Assembly (NCBI RefSeq): GCF_001462455.1
Contig: NZ_LNTD01000067.1
Coordinates: 1-48,911, forward strand
Direction of reading: 5' to 3'
DNA: 48,911 nucleotides
Source: Cellulomonas sp. B6
Lineage (GTDB): Bacteria > Actinomycetota > Actinomycetes > Actinomycetales > Cellulomonadaceae
The notes below the pieces were generated by a model. That model saw nothing but the letters and a program-made list of their open reading frames with translations, had not been told where the DNA came from and searched no databases. Made by a program: the position numbers and the translations under genes. The first letter of the stretch is position 1. Each line of letters begins with the position of its first letter. This document shows, one piece after another, positions 42,801 through 48,911 of this stretch.

Positions 42801-43614
42801 CGTGGTCCCCGTGGTGGGACAGCAGGGTGCGCTGTCCGACGCCGGCTCGCGCGTGCTGTCCCTCGAGGCGCGCGCCGACGGAACCGTGGGATGGGCGCTG
42901 CTGCGGGCCGACGGCGACCAGCAGGTCGACCACGCGGCGGCGGTCTCGACGCGCGCCCTCACGGGGCCGCTCGACGCCCCGACGACGTCCGGCCCCGACG
43001 ACGCCACGGCCGTCGTCGACGCGCTCGCCGCGCGGCTCGCGCAGGGCGCGGCGGGTGACGTCGCCCCGGACGTGGCGGCGCTGGGCGTCGGGGACGTGCT
43101 CGTGCCCGGCGCGCGCGACGACTCGCCCGCCTCGCGTGCGGCCCGGTCGTCGCTCGTGGGGGTCCTCGACGCGACCGCCGGGCTCGAGCGCGTCACGCAC
43201 GACGGGTCCGGCACGCTGTGGCGCGTGAGCGCGACGCAGGGCACCGCCGTCACCTCGTGGGCGCGGCTCCTTCCCGTCGACGCCGAGGTCGCCGACGTGA
43301 CGACCCCGGCCGAGCCGGTCGCCGCCGAGGTCCGGGACGGCGGCGCGCGCGTGGACCCCGGCGCGGGCGCCCGTCTGCTCGTGCTCGCGGAGCGGGCCGA
43401 CCCGGGGTGGCGGGCCTGGCTCGACGGGCGCCCCCTGCCGGCCGCCGAGGACGGCTGGCGACAGGCGTTCGAGATCGGGGCGGACGGCGGGTGGCTCGAG
43501 GTGCGTCACGTCCAGCCGATCCGCACGCCGTGGGTCGTCGCGCTCGGCCTCACGACGCTCGTGACGGTGCTGCTCGCCCTCCCGCTGCGGCGACGACGGG
43601 GGGTGCGCACGTGA
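39850..43614 (+). CDS. Giant membrane-bound family 2 glycosyltransferase
   Basis: A 1,254-residue protein from the ATG at 39850. The GT2 domain (about residues 20-300) has VTAVVVTRGRTGYL, VVDVAPGEDQ, WLLHDDSAPAPEAL (metal site) and GPFGDGLDLSRRARL. Then come helices (LVPAVAVMVVAAALLRCLG), a very basic cytoplasmic segment (residues 355-400), many further helices, an acidic loop with a pentapeptide repeat (642-666), and a C-terminal extracellular domain ending with one helix (VVALGLTTLVTVLLALPL) and RRRRG. It overlaps the DUF5719 gene by 4 nt. Actinobacteria have similar large GT2 proteins at this position after whiB; the product is unknown. Confidence 0.88.
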   Translation: MTDTLSPVDPLLTTAAVPVTTPVTAVVVTRGRTGYLATTLRAVASQARRPLRVLVVDVAPGEDQHVGLLLDQVFASAPQPVPRLATVRAPHARTFGEAVSAGLATLAEAFDERPTPWLWLLHDDSAPAPEALARLVRTVSNAPSVAVAGCKQRTWTDPERLLEVGVRTTRSGRRHADVEPGELDQGQHDGRTDVLGVGVAGALVRRDVWDALGGTDPALGPFGDGLDLSRRARLAGHRVVVVPTAVVRHAQAAYHGLRPARGGAPQAADAAAHEVDLDGDGEPDSADPTRSFAARRSALLHARLAGAPLALVPAVAVMVVAAALLRCLGQIAVKRPRLALAELRVALLVLLRPVPVVRARRRARATRAVARRTLRPLQAGWRDVWRQARDRRLARREARRVTSAPSELELRELAALASRRRTTAALVTAGLVVLSAVALGRLVGPVVGGAPLVGAALARATTDLHDVWTAATSGWVTTGLGAPGPADPLVVVLTPLAALLGGDLGAALAVVVLGGPVLAGLGAWAAAGAATRSVGVRAWAALVWASAPTLLLALGDGRVGAVLAHAALPWVALGLVRAVGVQRVDQVLSGLSTARREVRVDADAEAEARAVAAAARWDEATHVLGADAPRTRQDVRVEVAADTPASDDPASHDPASHDLAPHEATPDEAHVRTPVRGVAAVPSPRGPTSGALPVTASVSAAPARGATGATAQVAEPSVAAPSATVALVGAPDPTGSVAAAAGAALALAVVTASAPVLLVPALVLLVLVAVVVPRARLRVLALAVPSLVLLAPLLVEAGSRGSAGIRLLLAAPGPAATVEPAPALDRLLGVPADAATLVPAGLPAVLAQVWPYLTGGAVLALAALALLRGRAVARGVRTCWVVAAAGVATGAAVAAVPASAAPDVVGPAWTGAAVSLTFLGLLGAAVLGADGMTDRLARQTFGWRQPVVALGTAVGVVAVATALVGWGWTARAGDAVALRAPTTPVVPVVGQQGALSDAGSRVLSLEARADGTVGWALLRADGDQQVDHAAAVSTRALTGPLDAPTTSGPDDATAVVDALAARLAQGAAGDVAPDVAALGVGDVLVPGARDDSPASRAARSSLVGVLDATAGLERVTHDGSGTLWRVSATQGTAVTSWARLLPVDAEVADVTTPAEPVAAEVRDGGARVDPGAGARLLVLAERADPGWRAWLDGRPLPAAEDGWRQAFEIGADGGWLEVRHVQPIRTPWVVALGLTTLVTVLLALPLRRRRGVRT
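41773..41847 (+). repeat. In-frame 15-bp tandem repeat inside the giant GT2 gene
   Basis: Five consecutive 15-bp units encode DTPAS, DDPAS, HDPAS, HDLAP and HEATP. The middle three are nearly identical at DNA level. The encoded stretch is acidic and probably a flexible loop, where unit number could vary without loss of function. Confidence 0.7.
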
Positions 43615-45233
43615 CCACGGACGAGCCGACCCCGACCGTCGACGAGCCGACCGCGGGCGCCGCGACCGCGCCGGAGACCGCCGCGCCGCGACCGGACCGG
43701 CGTGCGCGCCGTCTGGGCCGGTCGCTGCGCATCGCCTCCGGCGTCCTCGTGCTGGGCCTGACGGCCGGTGCGGTCGCGGGCGCGTCGCAGGTGGGCACCG
43801 CCCCGCCCCGCCCGCTGCCGGCCGCCGACGTCGAGGTCGCACCGACACCGGTGACGCTGGAGTGCCCGGGTCCCGTGCAGCTGCCGCAGCGCTCGGTGCG
43901 AGGTGACGCGGCGTTCGACCCCGCACCGGTCGCGCCCGTCGTCACCGTGGACGCCGTGACGGCCGCGGGTCCGGGCGCCGGCGCGCTCGAGGTGCACGCG
44001 CTGGGCGGCGGGTCGGTCGCCGAGGTCGCGGCGGGTGGTCGTGCCGTCCACCTCGCGGACGTCGCGGCGCCGTTCGTGGTGCGCGCGCAGCCCGGTGACG
44101 AGGCGCCCGTCGCCGCCGCCACCGGTGCGTCCGTCGTCACGGACGGCGACGCGCGCGGGCTCGCCGCCGCGTCGTGCCGGGCGCCGTCGAGCGACGACTG
44201 GCTCGTCGGCGGTGCCACCGGCGTCGGCTCGACCGCGACGCTCGTGCTCAGCAACCCGGGGCTGACGGCGGCCCAGGTGACGCTCGAGGTGTTCGGCCCC
44301 AACGGGCCCGTCGAGCAGACCACCGCGCAGCACGTCGTCGGCCCCGGCGCGACCCGCCTGGTCGACCTCGGCGGCGCCGCGGCCGACCAGGCCGCGCTCG
44401 TGGTGCACGTCGGCGTCACCGGGGGCCAGGTCTCCGCACGTGTCCAGGACACCGCGGTGCTCGGGTTCACCCCCGCCGGGACCGACCTCGTCGTCCCGGG
44501 GGCCGCGCCGGCCACGCGGCAGGTCGTGACGGGCGTCGAGACGCGTGCGTCGGCGGTCGGCGCCCCCGACGCGCCCGTGCTGCGGCTCCTGGCGCCGGGC
44601 GACGGCGACACGACCGCCCGGGTGACGCTGCTCGGTTCCGACGGGCCCGTCGCGCTGCCGGGTGCCGACGAGGTGCCGCTGACCGCCGGGGAGGTCGTGG
44701 ACGTGCCCCTCGGTGGTCTGCCGGCCGGCTCGTGGACGGCCGTGGTCGACGCCGACGTCCCCGTGGTGGCCGCCGCGGTGGCGTCCCGCACGGGCACGCC
44801 CGGCGACCTCGACGACCAGCCCCGGGTGGATCGGGCGTGGTCGGCCTCGACGCCGACGGACGTGCACGGCGTCGTCGCCCTCCCGCGGGGGATCGCGGCC
44901 CGGCTCGTGGTCGCCGCGGTCGGCCGCGACGGCGACGACCGCGGCGAGGCCCGCGCGACGTTGCGTGCGTTCGACGAGGGCGGCCGGGTGCTGACCGAGG
45001 TGCCCGTGAGCGTGGACGCGGGCACGACGGGGTCCTGGGACGTCGCGGACGTCGCCGCGACCGCGGTCGCGCTCGAGCTCGAGCCGCGGGAGGGGTCGCC
45101 GCTCGCGTGGGGGGTGACGCTCACGGACGTCCAGCAGGACGGTGAGCTCGCGGCCGTGCTCGCGCCCGTGCCGCTCAGCGGCCAGGCCGGTGCCCGCGAC
45201 GTCCGGGAGGACCCGTCGGCCGCTCGTGGCTGA
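43611..45233 (+). CDS. DUF5719 family secreted or membrane-anchored protein
   Basis: A 540-residue protein from GTG 43611 in a GTGA overlap with the giant GT2. An acidic-then-basic cytoplasmic N-terminus (to about residue 42) precedes one helix (IASGVLVLGLTAGAVAGAS), and the rest is a large extracellular beta-rich, Ala/Val-rich region with LVLSNPGLTAAQVTLEVFG, VGPGATRLVDLG and repeated Ig-like strands. There are two Cys (TLECPGPV and AASCRAPS). The family is actinobacterial with unknown function, and its link to the GT2 suggests a role in glycan assembly at the outer face. Confidence 0.85.
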   Translation: MTTDEPTPTVDEPTAGAATAPETAAPRPDRRARRLGRSLRIASGVLVLGLTAGAVAGASQVGTAPPRPLPAADVEVAPTPVTLECPGPVQLPQRSVRGDAAFDPAPVAPVVTVDAVTAAGPGAGALEVHALGGGSVAEVAAGGRAVHLADVAAPFVVRAQPGDEAPVAAATGASVVTDGDARGLAAASCRAPSSDDWLVGGATGVGSTATLVLSNPGLTAAQVTLEVFGPNGPVEQTTAQHVVGPGATRLVDLGGAAADQAALVVHVGVTGGQVSARVQDTAVLGFTPAGTDLVVPGAAPATRQVVTGVETRASAVGAPDAPVLRLLAPGDGDTTARVTLLGSDGPVALPGADEVPLTAGEVVDVPLGGLPAGSWTAVVDADVPVVAAAVASRTGTPGDLDDQPRVDRAWSASTPTDVHGVVALPRGIAARLVVAAVGRDGDDRGEARATLRAFDEGGRVLTEVPVSVDAGTTGSWDVADVAATAVALELEPREGSPLAWGVTLTDVQQDGELAAVLAPVPLSGQAGARDVREDPSAARG

Positions 45234-45244
45234 CGCCCGCCGCC

Positions 45245-45268
45245 GACCGCTCCACGGCGTGGACGGTC
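45245..45268. terminator. Imperfect hairpin between DUF5719 and GT2 genes
   Basis: GACCGCTCCAC pairs with GTGGACGGTC with one bulged C and a GGC loop, between two convergent stop codons. Confidence 0.5.
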
Positions 45269-46208
45269 AGCGCGAGGGTGTGCGCAGCTGCACGCGCTCG
45301 CGCGTGGCGAGGCCGATGCGCAGCGCGAGCCGCACCGGGGCCTGGTACCAGCGCGAGTACCGCCGTTCGAGGTAGGTGCGCGCGCTCGCGTGGTGGGCCC
45401 GGATCATCGGGGCCGGACGCTCGCGCCACGACGTGCCGCCGACGTGCGTCACCTGCACGTCCGGGACGTAGAGGTTCTCCCAGCCCGCCCGGCCGAGGCG
45501 CTCGCCCAGGTCGACGTCCTCGAAGAACATGAAGTACGACTCGTCGAACCCGCCGACCTGCTCGAACGCGGTGCGTCGCAGCAGCAGGCACGCACCCGAG
45601 AGCCAGCCCGCCTCGCGCAGGTAGCCGCCCGTGGACTCCTGCCGCGCGTGGTACGCGCGGGTCCACGGGTTGCCGGGCCAGACGTGCCCGAACAGCGCGT
45701 GCCCCGCGCCCTGGCGCAGCGACGGCAGCGCGCGCGCCGAGGGGTACGTCGTGCCGTCCGTGTTGAGGAGCATGGGCCCGAGCGAGCCGGCGCTCGGCTG
45801 CTCGTCGCCGGCGGCGACCAGCCGGTCGAGCGAGCCCGGGGTCCACTCGAGGTCCGAGTTGGCGATCACGAGCCATGGGGTGCGCGCCCCCTGCGCGCCG
45901 CGGTTGGCGGCGGCGCCGTACCCCAGGTTGCTGCCCGCCACGACGAGCCGGCCACCGGCCTCGGCCGTCGCCGCGCGGGCCACGTCGTGCTCGGTGCCGT
46001 TGTCGACGACGACCAGCTCGACGGGGTGCGCGGACGCGGCCGCGAGCGTCCGGACGAACCGCAGCAGCTCGTCGCCGGGGTGGTAGACGACGCAGACCAC
46101 GCGGACGCGCGGGGCGTCGGTGCCGTCGGCGCGCTGCGCTGCGGGCGACGCGGCGTGCGACGCTGCGGACGACGCTGCGGACGGACCGGGGGAGGGGGGC
46201 GTGCTCAT
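45267..46208 (-). CDS. WbbL-like rhamnosyltransferase (family 2)
   Basis: A 313-residue GT2 from ATG 46208. RVVCVVYHPGDELL, VVVDNGTEHDVA, NLGYGAAANRGA, VIANSDLEW (the metal-site Asp) and FFEDVDLGERLGRAG give the rhamnosyltransferase pattern also seen at 2268 and 9552. The N-terminal 25 residues are Ser/Ala-rich and may be unstructured. The mycobacterial WbbL gene, which adds rhamnose to the arabinogalactan linker, lies in the same neighbourhood as WhiB2, so this may be the housekeeping linkage enzyme (inference). TAGGGT (46218-46223) just upstream suggests a leaderless mRNA. Confidence 0.88.
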   Translation of the reverse strand: MSTPPSPGPSAASSAASHAASPAAQRADGTDAPRVRVVCVVYHPGDELLRFVRTLAAASAHPVELVVVDNGTEHDVARAATAEAGGRLVVAGSNLGYGAAANRGAQGARTPWLVIANSDLEWTPGSLDRLVAAGDEQPSAGSLGPMLLNTDGTTYPSARALPSLRQGAGHALFGHVWPGNPWTRAYHARQESTGGYLREAGWLSGACLLLRRTAFEQVGGFDESYFMFFEDVDLGERLGRAGWENLYVPDVQVTHVGGTSWRERPAPMIRAHHASARTYLERRYSRWYQAPVRLALRIGLATRERVQLRTPSR

Positions 46209-46217
46209 CGTCCGCCC

Positions 46218-46223
46218 ACCCTA
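46218..46223 (-). promoter_or_regulatory. Candidate -10 (TAGGGT) for the WbbL-like gene
   Basis: Minus-strand TAGGGT ends 9 bases before the ATG. The adjoining 14-mer CTAGTCGCGCCGGT (46221-46234) is identical to that at 16211-16224 before rmlC. Confidence 0.4.
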
Positions 46224-46233
46224 GTCGCGCCGG

Positions 46234-46752
46234 TCAGTGCCCGTCGTCGTAGCCCGGGTCCACGTCCTGCGGGCTGCGGCCCAGCAGCTGCGCGACCTGC
46301 TCGACGACGACGTCGTGCACGAGGTCGGCGAGGTCGGCGGGGTCGTCGGCGCGCGACTCGACCGGACGGCGGTAGACCACGACGCGGTGCGGCAGCCCGG
46401 CGTCGGCGGGGAAGTACCGACCGAGCGGGACGCCGCCGTGCTCCCACGGTGCCGGGTTCGACGGTGGGACGTCCTCGACCGCGAACTCCGCGCCCTCGAG
46501 CTCGCGCGCCCACCGCCGCTCGAGGTCCTCGACCGTGTCCAGCACCAGGTCGTCGAAGCGCTCGGCGCGCGTCCGGTACGCGGGTGCGCCGAGGGGCAGC
46601 AGAGGTCCGCGCGGACCGCGTCCGCGGCGGTCGCGGCGGCGCACCCCGGCTGCTGCGGCGGCCGGCGACGCCGGTGCGGCCCCGCGGCGGCGGCCGGAGG
46701 GCAGCCTTGCGCCGTCGGGCGTGGAGGGGCGGTGCGGGCCGAACGGTCTCAC
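46234..46752 (-). CDS. Metallopeptidase-family (zincin-like) protein without HExxH
   Basis: A 172-residue protein from GTG 46752. An Arg/Ala/Pro-rich N-terminus (to about residue 60) precedes FDDLVLDTVEDLERRWARE, FAVEDVPP, LPHRVVVYRRPVE and LADLVHDVVVEQVAQLLG, the layout of the small actinobacterial metallopeptidase-like family. Where an HExxH zinc motif would lie, residues 146-152 read HDVVVEQ: the Glu and the second His are absent, so protease activity is doubtful. TACAGT 6 bases before the GTG implies a leaderless mRNA. It is divergent from the DUF3499 gene. Confidence 0.8.
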   Translation of the reverse strand: MRPFGPHRPSTPDGARLPSGRRRGAAPASPAAAAAGVRRRDRRGRGPRGPLLPLGAPAYRTRAERFDDLVLDTVEDLERRWARELEGAEFAVEDVPPSNPAPWEHGGVPLGRYFPADAGLPHRVVVYRRPVESRADDPADLADLVHDVVVEQVAQLLGRSPQDVDPGYDDGH

Positions 46753-46758
46753 CCCGCC

Positions 46759-46764
46759 ACTGTA
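46759..46764 (-). promoter_or_regulatory. -10 (TACAGT) for a leaderless metallopeptidase-like mRNA
   Basis: Minus-strand TACAGT ends 6 bases before the GTG at 46752, the spacing expected when transcription starts at the start codon. Confidence 0.5.
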
Positions 46765-46875
46765 GCCAGCGCGGTCGCGGGTGCCGGGGGGCGCGCGGCG
46801 GGCGCGGGCGTGGCGCGCGGTGCGGCCCGCCCGACACGCGGCGTCGGCGGGTGCCTCCGTGCGCGCGACGGAGGG

Positions 46876-46881
46876 TACGGT
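46876..46881 (+). promoter_or_regulatory. -10 (TACGGT) for a leaderless DUF3499 mRNA
   Basis: TACGGT ends 6 bases before the GTG at 46888. The 135-bp gap to the divergent gene holds this and the facing TACAGT and nothing else I recognise. Confidence 0.5.
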
Positions 46882-46887
46882 CAGCAC

Positions 46888-47292
46888 GTGAGATCCGTCC
46901 GGCAGTGCTCGCGCACGGCGTGCACCCACGCTGCGGTCGCGACGCTGACCTACGTCTACGCCGACTCGACGGCGGTCCTCGGTCCGCTCGCGCAGAACGC
47001 CGAGCCGCACTCGTACGACCTGTGCGTCGAGCACGCGGAGCGTCTGACCGCTCCGCGCGGCTGGGAGGTCGTGCGCCTGCTGCCCGACCTGCAGGCGGCC
47101 GCACCGAGCCACGACGACCTCGTGGCGCTCGCGGAGGCCGTGCGCGAGGCGGGTCGGCGTCGGCCCGCCGAGCCCGCACCCGACCTGGCGCCCGTCGCGC
47201 CCGCCGCGGGTGCCGCTCCCGCCCCCGAGGCGACGCGTCGCCGCGGCCACCTGCGCGTGGTCCCCGGCGCCGCACCGGGTGACGGTCGTTGA
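46888..47292 (+). CDS. DUF3499 family protein
   Basis: A 134-residue protein from GTG 46888; the long frame upstream overlaps the divergent gene and is spurious. Cys7, Cys12, Cys46 and His49 (RQCSRTAC and YDLCVEHA) form a probable zinc site, ATLTYVYADSTAVLGPL is the conserved core strand pair, and the last 45 residues are Pro/Ala-rich. The family is actinobacterial, of unknown function, and normally stands beside the metallopeptidase-like gene as it does here. It overlaps the next gene by 4 nt. Confidence 0.9.
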   Translation: MRSVRQCSRTACTHAAVATLTYVYADSTAVLGPLAQNAEPHSYDLCVEHAERLTAPRGWEVVRLLPDLQAAAPSHDDLVALAEAVREAGRRRPAEPAPDLAPVAPAAGAAPAPEATRRRGHLRVVPGAAPGDGR

Positions 47293-47549
47293 GCGCGGCA
47301 CGCAGCCGGCGTCCGCCCGCGGACGAGCCGCTCGGGTCGGTGACGCGGCCCGTCGTCGACGACCGTGCGACCGCCCCGGCGTGCCACGCCTGCGCGGGTA
47401 CCGACCTCACGCGCGTGCGCCTCGCGCTGCCCGACGGGCGCCCCGCGGTCTTCGCGTCGTGCGCCGGCTGCGAGACCACCGCGTGGTACGTCCTGGGTGG
47501 TGACGGGACGCCGCTCGGCCCGGACGGCTCCCCGCGTACCCTCGACTGA
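47289..47549 (+). CDS. Small zinc-ribbon protein with TTG start
   Basis: An 86-residue protein whose start is TTG at 47289 in a TTGA overlap with the DUF3499 stop. Cys32-x2-Cys35 (CHAC) and Cys58-x2-Cys61 (CAGC) make a treble-clef or zinc-ribbon, joined by VRLALPDGRPAVFAS and followed by TTAWYVLGGDG. No enzyme motif is present. Translational coupling to DUF3499, itself a Cys-rich protein, suggests the two act together. I know no experimentally named homologue. Confidence 0.72.
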   Translation: MSAARSRRPPADEPLGSVTRPVVDDRATAPACHACAGTDLTRVRLALPDGRPAVFASCAGCETTAWYVLGGDGTPLGPDGSPRTLD

Positions 47550-47646
47550 CCCCGGTGCGCCGCGCGAGGGGCACCGGGCCCTGCGGGTCCGTGCACCGCG
47601 CGGACGCCCGGTCCCGCTCGCACCCGCCCGTCCCCCTGGAGGCGCC

Positions 47647-47853
47647 ATGACCACCGCAGACCGCCCCGCGACCGACCTCGAGCCCTGGGCCCGCGCGCTG
47701 CTGCGCTGCCCCGTGACGGGTGCCGAGCTAGTGGACGCCGTCGCGGACGACGGCTCCCCGGTCCTCGTGTCGACCGACCCGCAGCGCCCGCTGGCGTACC
47801 CCGTGGTCGACGGCATCCCGGTGCTGCTCGTCGACGAGGCCCGCCCCGTCTGA
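47647..47853 (+). CDS. Trm112-family protein
   Basis: A 68-residue protein from the ATG at 47647 with GGAGG 4 bases upstream. LLRCPVTGAELVDA at the front and LAYPVVDGIPVLLVDEA at the end are the Trm112-like (UPF0434) hallmarks. Only one Cys remains, so it should not bind zinc in the four-Cys way. In eukaryotes Trm112 activates methyltransferases; the bacterial role is unclear. Relatives are commonly found near DUF3499 and phosphomannomutase genes, but no phosphomannomutase is seen here. The 97-bp gap upstream holds only the ribosome site. Confidence 0.88.
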   Translation: MTTADRPATDLEPWARALLRCPVTGAELVDAVADDGSPVLVSTDPQRPLAYPVVDGIPVLLVDEARPV

Positions 47854-47875
47854 CGTCGTGGCCCCGCACGCGACC

Positions 47876-47906
47876 GAGGCCGGCACCCCGTGGGGGTGCC
47901 GGCCTC
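47876..47906. terminator. Strong bidirectional terminator
   Basis: GAGGCCGGCACCCC (47876-47889) pairs perfectly with GGGGTGCCGGCCTC (47893-47906) around a 3-nt loop, between convergent genes. Confidence 0.75.
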
Positions 47907-47933
47907 GCGCCGTGCTGCAGGGTGCGGGTGGGC

Positions 47934-48869
47934 TCAGACGCCCGCCTTCTCCTTGAGGTCGTCGACGAACGTCGGGTTCTCCTCGAGCCACGCGGCGACC
48001 GCGGACTGCTCGTCGGCGTGCTCGTCCGAGTTGAACATCAGGTTCTCGAGCGAGAACAGCTGCTCGTCCGTCAGCTCGAACGCGCCCACGAGCTTGGTGA
48101 GCGTCGGGTAGCGCTCCTCGAAGTCGCCGGTGCCGAACGTGTGGATCTGCTCGGCCTCGCCGAGCGCGCCCTTCGGGTCCTCGAGGTCCCGGATCGGGTA
48201 CGCGTCGTACGCCCAGTGCGGGCGCCACAGCGTCACCGCGATGTCGCGGCCCGCGTCCGTCGCGCTCTTGAGCTCGGCGAGCATGGCCGGCGTCGACGAC
48301 GTCACGTAGTCGAGCCCCTCGAGGCCGTAGTCGGGGATCACGGCGTCCTGCGTGACCTCGGTGAGGCCGGCGCCCGCCTCGATGCCCACGAGCCGGTTGC
48401 CGTACGCGTCGCCCATGGTCACGAGGTCGTCGAGCGTCTTCGCGGGGGAGTCCTCGTTGACGGCGATCGTCAGCTTGGCGTCGTCGTACCAGACGCCGAG
48501 GTCGGTGACGTCGTCGCCGTACTTGTCGAGGTACGACTTGTGCGTCAGCGGCAGCCAGGCGTCGAACAGCAGGTCGAAGTCGCCGCCGGCCAGGCCGGTG
48601 AACACGACGCCGATGTCAGCGGTCTGCGTCGACACGTCGTAGCCCTCGTCCTCGAGGATCGCCTGCCACAGGTGGGACACCGCGATGCCCTCGTCCCAGC
48701 CGGACGGGATGCCGATCGCGACCTTCGTCTCGTCGGAGCCGTCGCCCGAGGGCGCGGCGCCGGCGTCGGCGTCCGACGCGCAGGCGGCGAGCGTGAGGCC
48801 GAGGACCGCGGCGGCGGCAGCGGCGACGGTACGGCGGCGGGCGGTGGTGCGCGTGCGTGCGGGAGTCAT
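47934..48869 (-). CDS. Glycine betaine/proline-type ABC transporter substrate-binding lipoprotein
   Basis: A 311-residue protein from ATG 48869 with AAAGGAAG upstream. A basic N-terminus and lipobox LTLAAC (Cys30) mark a lipoprotein anchored outside the membrane. The mature domain is of the OpuAC type: VAIGIPSGWDEGIAVSHLWQ, FDLLFDAWLPLTHKSY and VTLWRPHWAYDAYPIRDL supply Trp residues of the kind that build the betaine-binding aromatic cage. It would deliver a quaternary-ammonium osmolyte to a permease that is not in the window; the other transporter genes are probably further downstream or elsewhere. It is unrelated in function to the genes on its left. Confidence 0.93.
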   Translation of the reverse strand: MTPARTRTTARRRTVAAAAAAVLGLTLAACASDADAGAAPSGDGSDETKVAIGIPSGWDEGIAVSHLWQAILEDEGYDVSTQTADIGVVFTGLAGGDFDLLFDAWLPLTHKSYLDKYGDDVTDLGVWYDDAKLTIAVNEDSPAKTLDDLVTMGDAYGNRLVGIEAGAGLTEVTQDAVIPDYGLEGLDYVTSSTPAMLAELKSATDAGRDIAVTLWRPHWAYDAYPIRDLEDPKGALGEAEQIHTFGTGDFEERYPTLTKLVGAFELTDEQLFSLENLMFNSDEHADEQSAVAAWLEENPTFVDDLKEKAGV

Positions 48870-48911
48870 GCTTCCTTTCGTGGCGACGGCACGGTGCCGG
48901 CGCCGGGGTGG

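Overview
The window is very GC-rich chromosomal DNA with dense, mostly head-to-tail genes, many GTG starts, frequent 4-nt ATGA/GTGA overlaps, a WhiB regulator and a LytR-CpsA-Psr (LCP) protein. This points to a high-GC actinobacterium. The gene content and protein flavour look Cellulomonas-like; that genus-level guess is inference. I see no tRNA, rRNA, CRISPR array, insertion sequence, integrase or phage gene, and no gene-free stretch above about 260 bases.

Bases 1 to about 38,460 form a large cell-surface polysaccharide locus. It opens with an LCP ligase (running off the left edge) and holds all four dTDP-L-rhamnose genes, dispersed rather than clustered: rmlB (1232-2227), rmlC (15553-16170), rmlD (16266-17111) and rmlA (33114-33983). 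Around them lie about a dozen glycosyltransferases (GT2 and GT4 types, one two-domain GT2, one GT2-GT4 fusion), two methyltransferases, a Wzm/Wzt-type ABC exporter, a Wzx-like flippase, several polytopic proteins (DUF2142, a DUF7657-like protein, a GT-C-like protein, an LPG-synthase-TM-type protein), an acyltransferase-3, a DUF2304 protein paired with a DPM1-like GT2, and a sugar epimerase. In the middle (17173-24259) sits a secreted-protein block: a PGRP-type amidase and a lysozyme-like secreted protein that carry the same family of C-terminal repeats of about 103-106 residues, separated by a polytopic membrane protein. This repeat module is the best candidate for an under-described element.

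Bases 38,444 to 47,853 look like a conserved actinobacterial core block: a TIGR03089-type protein, whiB, a giant membrane GT2, a DUF5719 protein, a WbbL-like GT2, a metallopeptidase-family protein that lacks HExxH, DUF3499, a small zinc-ribbon protein and a Trm112-like protein. The same family set (LCP, TIGR03089, whiB2, metallopeptidase, DUF3499) lies close together in mycobacteria, as I remember it, so the polysaccharide genes look like an expansion between an LCP gene and a TIGR03089 gene. The window ends with a glycine-betaine-type ABC substrate-binding lipoprotein (47934-48869), separated by a strong bidirectional terminator.

Working model (inference): dTDP-rhamnose feeds rhamnosyltransferase-like GT2s. 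One glycan is capped by a coiled-coil methyltransferase and exported by Wzm/Wzt, a second glycan or its side chains may use the flippase and GT-C-type enzymes outside the membrane, LCP attaches product to peptidoglycan, and the repeat-bearing secreted proteins act at the finished wall.
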